Positions 61,410 through 64,000 of a stretch of 64,000 nt of DNA are shown here, in pieces. Under the pieces are notes generated by a model. The model did not search any database, was not told the origin of the DNA, and saw only the letters and a list, made by a program, of their open reading frames with translations. The first letter of the stretch is position 1, and each line of letters starts with the position of its first letter. The DNA is from Rhodanobacter sp. AS-Z3 (GTDB lineage: Bacteria; Pseudomonadota; Gammaproteobacteria; Xanthomonadales; Rhodanobacteraceae), in contig NZ_CP119392.1 of NCBI RefSeq assembly GCF_029224025.1, positions 1,449,001 through 1,513,000 of the forward strand. Direction: 5' to 3'. The position numbers and the translations under genes were made by a program.

Positions 61410-62192
61410 ATGCGCCGCCTGTTTATCGCAGCCCTGTTGCTTGCCCCGCTTTCCTGTTTTGCCAACACCGACTGCAAGTACCAGGCGCCGCGCAACCTGC
61501 AACTGGATCTGGCTGGCGTGCACGGGGTACAGATCGACGTGCACAGCCAGGATCTGCACCTCACCGGCAGTGACCCTGGCAAGAGTCCCAGCTTGACCGG
61601 GCGCGCCTGTGCATCAAGTCAGGCTGTGCTGGACAAGCTGCAAGTCACCCAACGCCGCGACGGTGACCAGTTGCTGATCGACATCGGCGGTGATGGCGGC
61701 TTCAGCTTCAGCTTGTTCGGCGCCAACGCCTATTCCAGCCTTGAAGTCACCATGCAATTGCCGGCCAACCTGCCGGTGACCTTGCGCGTGGGCTCCGGCG
61801 ACGCCGAGGTCAGCGGCATGCAGCAACTGCAGGCCAGCGTGGGTTCCGGTGACCTGCACGTGCGGCAACTGTCCGGAAAATTCGGCGCCAGTGTCGGGTC
61901 GGGGGATATCGATGCCACCGACATTGGCAGTCTGGATCTTGGCTCGGTGGGCTCTGGCGACTTCAAGGCCGAAGGCATCAGCGGTGATGCCCGCGTCGGC
62001 AGCATCGGCTCGGGCGATGTCACGCTGAAGAAGGTGGGGGGCAACGTGCGGGCTGATACCTTGGGTTCGGGCGACCTCGATGTTCGCGACGTGGCCGGTG
62101 ACTTCAACCTCGGCGCCAAAGGCAGTGGTGATGTCAGTCACGCGGGCGTGAAAGGCAAGGTCAGCGTGCCGCACGATGACGACGACAATTGA
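61410..62192 (+). CDS. Secreted GSGD-repeat protein (DUF4097-like)
   Basis: A 260-aa exported protein. A signal peptide (MRRLFIAALLLAPLSCFA) precedes a domain with CKYQAPRNLQLDLAGVHGVQIDVHSQDLHLTGS. From about residue 128 the motif GSGD recurs seven times at roughly 16-20-residue spacing (VGSGDAEV, VGSGDLHV, VGSGDIDA, VGSGDFKA, IGSGDVTL, LGSGDLDV, KGSGDVSH). This is the pattern of a right-handed beta-helix (DUF4097/DUF2807 family of putative adhesin-like proteins). It ends with the acidic tail DDDDN. AAGGAG six nt before the ATG sets the start. Function unknown. Confidence 0.8.
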   Translation: MRRLFIAALLLAPLSCFANTDCKYQAPRNLQLDLAGVHGVQIDVHSQDLHLTGSDPGKSPSLTGRACASSQAVLDKLQVTQRRDGDQLLIDIGGDGGFSFSLFGANAYSSLEVTMQLPANLPVTLRVGSGDAEVSGMQQLQASVGSGDLHVRQLSGKFGASVGSGDIDATDIGSLDLGSVGSGDFKAEGISGDARVGSIGSGDVTLKKVGGNVRADTLGSGDLDVRDVAGDFNLGAKGSGDVSHAGVKGKVSVPHDDDDN

Positions 62193-62201
62193 TCGAAGCG
62201 G

Positions 62202-63320
62202 TCAGCTCAGCCAGCGCCAGACAAGATAGACCAGTGGTGCGCAGATCAGCAGGAACGGTACCGACACCCGGTGCAGCAGTCGCAGTCCGTGCGGCTGCTG
62301 CGCCAGACGCAGCGCGATCAGGTTCGCCAGTGAACCGATCGCCATGCCAAAGCCGCCCACGTTCACCGCAACTGCCAGTGCGATGGTGTCCGGCGCGCGC
62401 TCCAGCAACAACACCGTGGCCGGCACATTGCTGATCAGTTGTGCGGCGATGATGCCGCTGGCATACAAGGTCAATGGCTGCTGGAAGTGGAGCCGTCCCA
62501 ACGCCTGCTGTATCCAGGGCAGCTCGGCAAAATGGCCCAGGCCAAGAAAGATCGCGGCAAACGTGGCCAGCAGCAGCCAATCGATCCGCAGCAGGCTCGA
62601 ACGTGCGCGCAGTACAAACAGCGCGAGCAGCAACAGCGCCCCCAGCGGCGCCTGATCGAATTCCATCAACAACACCATGCCGATCAGCGCAGCGATCGAC
62701 CACGTGCCGAGTCGTGCGGATATCACCGCGCCGTCGATCCGTTCCGACGACAGCGCGACGCGGTCGCGCGGAAGCCACAGCCAGGTGAACGCGACAACCA
62801 GCACCAGCATCACGCCAGCTGCCGGCAGCATCGCCGCCGTGAAGTGCAGGAACGAAAGATGCGAGTGCTGCCACAGCAACAGGTTCTGTGGATTGCCGAT
62901 CGGACTGAGCGTGGAGCCGGCATTCACTGCCAGCGCTTCCAGCACCACCATGCGCAGCACCGGCAAGTTGGATACGCGACCGATCGCCAGCGTCAGCGGC
63001 ACGATCAGGAACAGGCTCACGTCATTGGTCAGCACCATCGACAGCAACGCTGTCGCCGATACCAGCAACAAGCCCAGGCTGCGCAGCGAATGTGCACGTG
63101 CCACCACGAGCACGGCCGCATGTTGCACCAGCCCGCTGTCACGAATGCCCTGTATCGCGATCAGCAGTCCGGTCAAGCCGGCCAGTGTCGGCAACTGCAG
63201 CCAGCGTCGATAGTTGTCTAGCGGTTGCGGATCGAGCAGCGCCAAGGCGACCGCCAGCGCCGTGAACAACCACAGCAGCCATTCCTCACGAAGACTCGTT
63301 TGCCATGCACGTGTGTTCAT
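62202..63320 (-). CDS. SLC13/ArsB-superfamily transporter
   Basis: A 372-aa protein with about ten membrane segments. The paired family motifs are VLTNDVSLFLIVPLTLA in the first half and ISNVPATVLLLERAP in the second. NAGSTLSPIGNPQNLLLW and GGFGMAIGSLANLIALRL are the two inverted-repeat substrate loops (SxxGNPxN and GSxAN types). This places it in the ion-transporter superfamily with ArsB, NhaD and citrate/sulfate carriers. No ars genes are near, so arsenite export is not supported. Substrate unknown. Confidence 0.82.
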   Translation of the reverse strand: MNTRAWQTSLREEWLLWLFTALAVALALLDPQPLDNYRRWLQLPTLAGLTGLLIAIQGIRDSGLVQHAAVLVVARAHSLRSLGLLLVSATALLSMVLTNDVSLFLIVPLTLAIGRVSNLPVLRMVVLEALAVNAGSTLSPIGNPQNLLLWQHSHLSFLHFTAAMLPAAGVMLVLVVAFTWLWLPRDRVALSSERIDGAVISARLGTWSIAALIGMVLLMEFDQAPLGALLLLALFVLRARSSLLRIDWLLLATFAAIFLGLGHFAELPWIQQALGRLHFQQPLTLYASGIIAAQLISNVPATVLLLERAPDTIALAVAVNVGGFGMAIGSLANLIALRLAQQPHGLRLLHRVSVPFLLICAPLVYLVWRWLS

Positions 63321-63349
63321 TCAGAGCGCAAATATGACGGCCCGTTACT

Positions 63350-63670
63350 CTAGCAGTCGCACGATTGATCCGGTGTTCGGGAGCGTTGCCAGCGCCGGTG
63401 CACGCCGAGTGCGAGCAGGCGAATCAAGGTCATCAGTAGAAGGCAGGCCGCCAGCATGACGAAGCACACCACCAGCACGCCGAGTCCAAAAGCATCACCG
63501 GGCGAGCCGTGATGGTCAGGAGAGCCCGTTTCATAGATCGCATAGGCGATCAGTCCGCCCAGTCCGTAGAGCAACGTGGCGGCATAGAAGAAACGCGCTT
63601 GCCAGCGCAACAGCATGGGGGCGGCCAACAGGCTCGCCACGCCAAAGATCCAGAGCATCCGAACGGTCAT
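63350..63670 (-). CDS. Small membrane protein, function unknown
   Basis: A 106-aa protein with three hydrophobic segments (about residues 4-22, 27-46, 61-88), a polar loop YETGSPDHHGSPGDAFGLG between the second and third, and a basic C-terminus RRWQRSRTPDQSCDC. I recognise no family. It lies 29 bp from the end of the transporter gene on the same strand and could be cotranscribed with it. Confidence 0.6.
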   Translation of the reverse strand: MTVRMLWIFGVASLLAAPMLLRWQARFFYAATLLYGLGGLIAYAIYETGSPDHHGSPGDAFGLGVLVVCFVMLAACLLLMTLIRLLALGVHRRWQRSRTPDQSCDC

Positions 63671-63751
63671 CCATGTGCAGGCAGAAGCAGGTAGTTTGCC
63701 TCCATGAAATAGCAGCCAGCGGCAGTTGATGGGGCGTGCCGATGACGTGAA

Positions 63752-64000
63752 TCAACTATCGCGCAACAGGCGCATCGGCGGTGTGCGACTGACCTTGCGC
63801 GTCCCGACCAGGCCCAGCAGCATCACCACAAAGGCAGCCGTCAGTGCTGCCAGGGCGAGCGGCGCGAGCGGCGGGAAGAAGCCATCGATATGGAATACGG
63901 CTCGGCCCAGCCACACGCCCGCACCCGCCGCACCCAAAGCCGCCGTCAGCCCCGCGACCAGCCCAAGCAGGGCGAACTCGCAGGCTGCTGCCACGCGCAA
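63752..64000 (-). CDS. FtsX-like ABC transporter permease (C-terminal fragment)
   Basis: The last 82 or so residues of a gene that enters from the right edge. They contain two membrane segments (CEFALLGLVAGLTAALGAAGAGVWLG and LAPLALAALTAAFVVMLLGLVG) and end TRKVSRTPPMRLLRDS. This is the typical end of FtsX/MacB-type permeases (…TRRVLRTPPLAVLR). It is probably the YbbP-like large permease of a lipoprotein/toxin export type system. The partner ATPase is outside the window. Confidence 0.75.
   Translation of the reverse strand: MRVAAACEFALLGLVAGLTAALGAAGAGVWLGRAVFHIDGFFPPLAPLALAALTAAFVVMLLGLVGTRKVSRTPPMRLLRDS

Noticed and set aside
62202..63320. Arsenite exporter ArsB
   Set aside because: The superfamily motifs fit, but there is no arsR, arsC or arsH nearby and the length is short; substrate left open.

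Overview
The window is GC-rich chromosomal DNA from a gammaproteobacterium, most likely order Xanthomonadales (Lysobacterales) and probably family Rhodanobacteraceae. This placement rests on the style of the proteins, on a pilGHIJ-chpABC cluster without pilK, and on interspersed REP-like palindromes. It is inference, because there is no rRNA gene in the window. About 60 protein genes are visible. No prophage, insertion sequence, CRISPR array, tRNA or rRNA gene was seen.

Region 1 (1-10.2 kb) is a phosphate-starvation island. It holds pstA (cut by the window edge), pstC and pstS on the minus strand, an OprP-like anion porin on the plus strand, then ppk1, a family-4 glycosyltransferase, phoR and phoB on the minus strand. 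PhoB-type direct repeats (CTGTCAT every 11 bp) lie upstream of pstS and of the porin, with weaker candidates before ppk1 and phoB. Two things stand out. A PAP2-family phosphatase gene behind the glycosyltransferase is clearly broken. In the phoR-glycosyltransferase gap, a Pho box with a well-placed -10 faces a hairpin-plus-T9 terminator on the otherwise empty plus strand. This predicts a roughly 97-nt Pho-regulated small RNA with C-rich loops, the most novel candidate here.

Region 2 (10.3-31.6 kb) is mostly housekeeping. It holds a QmcA/NfeD pair followed by a ThrE-like exporter, an H-NS-family protein, proS, pssA-holD(like)-rimI, valS, hemE, aroK-aroB, a cluster of small conserved proteins (YbjQ, dodecin, YjbQ), a glycerate kinase, pdxH, a solute-binding-fold protein without a signal peptide, and an M13 metallopeptidase lipoprotein.

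Region 3 (31.7-54.7 kb) matches the order of the Pseudomonas aeruginosa twitching-motility region: yggT, proC, pilT, pilU, then pyrB, ruvX, yqgE, tonB and gshB, then pilG, pilH, pilI, pilJ, chpA, chpB and chpC. The expected yggS and pilK are missing at their usual places. The CheB-like ChpB has Ala where the catalytic Ser should be, so receptor methylation may have been lost from this pathway. ChpA (2054 aa) carries a 45-bp tandem repeat that could vary in copy number.

Region 4 (54.7-64 kb) holds rsmE, bioA, a GspN-like protein, a tightly coupled nudE-cysQ-mazG group next to an inositol-monophosphatase-family enzyme, a GSGD-repeat secreted protein, an anion-transporter-family protein, and the C-terminal end of an FtsX-like permease at the right edge.
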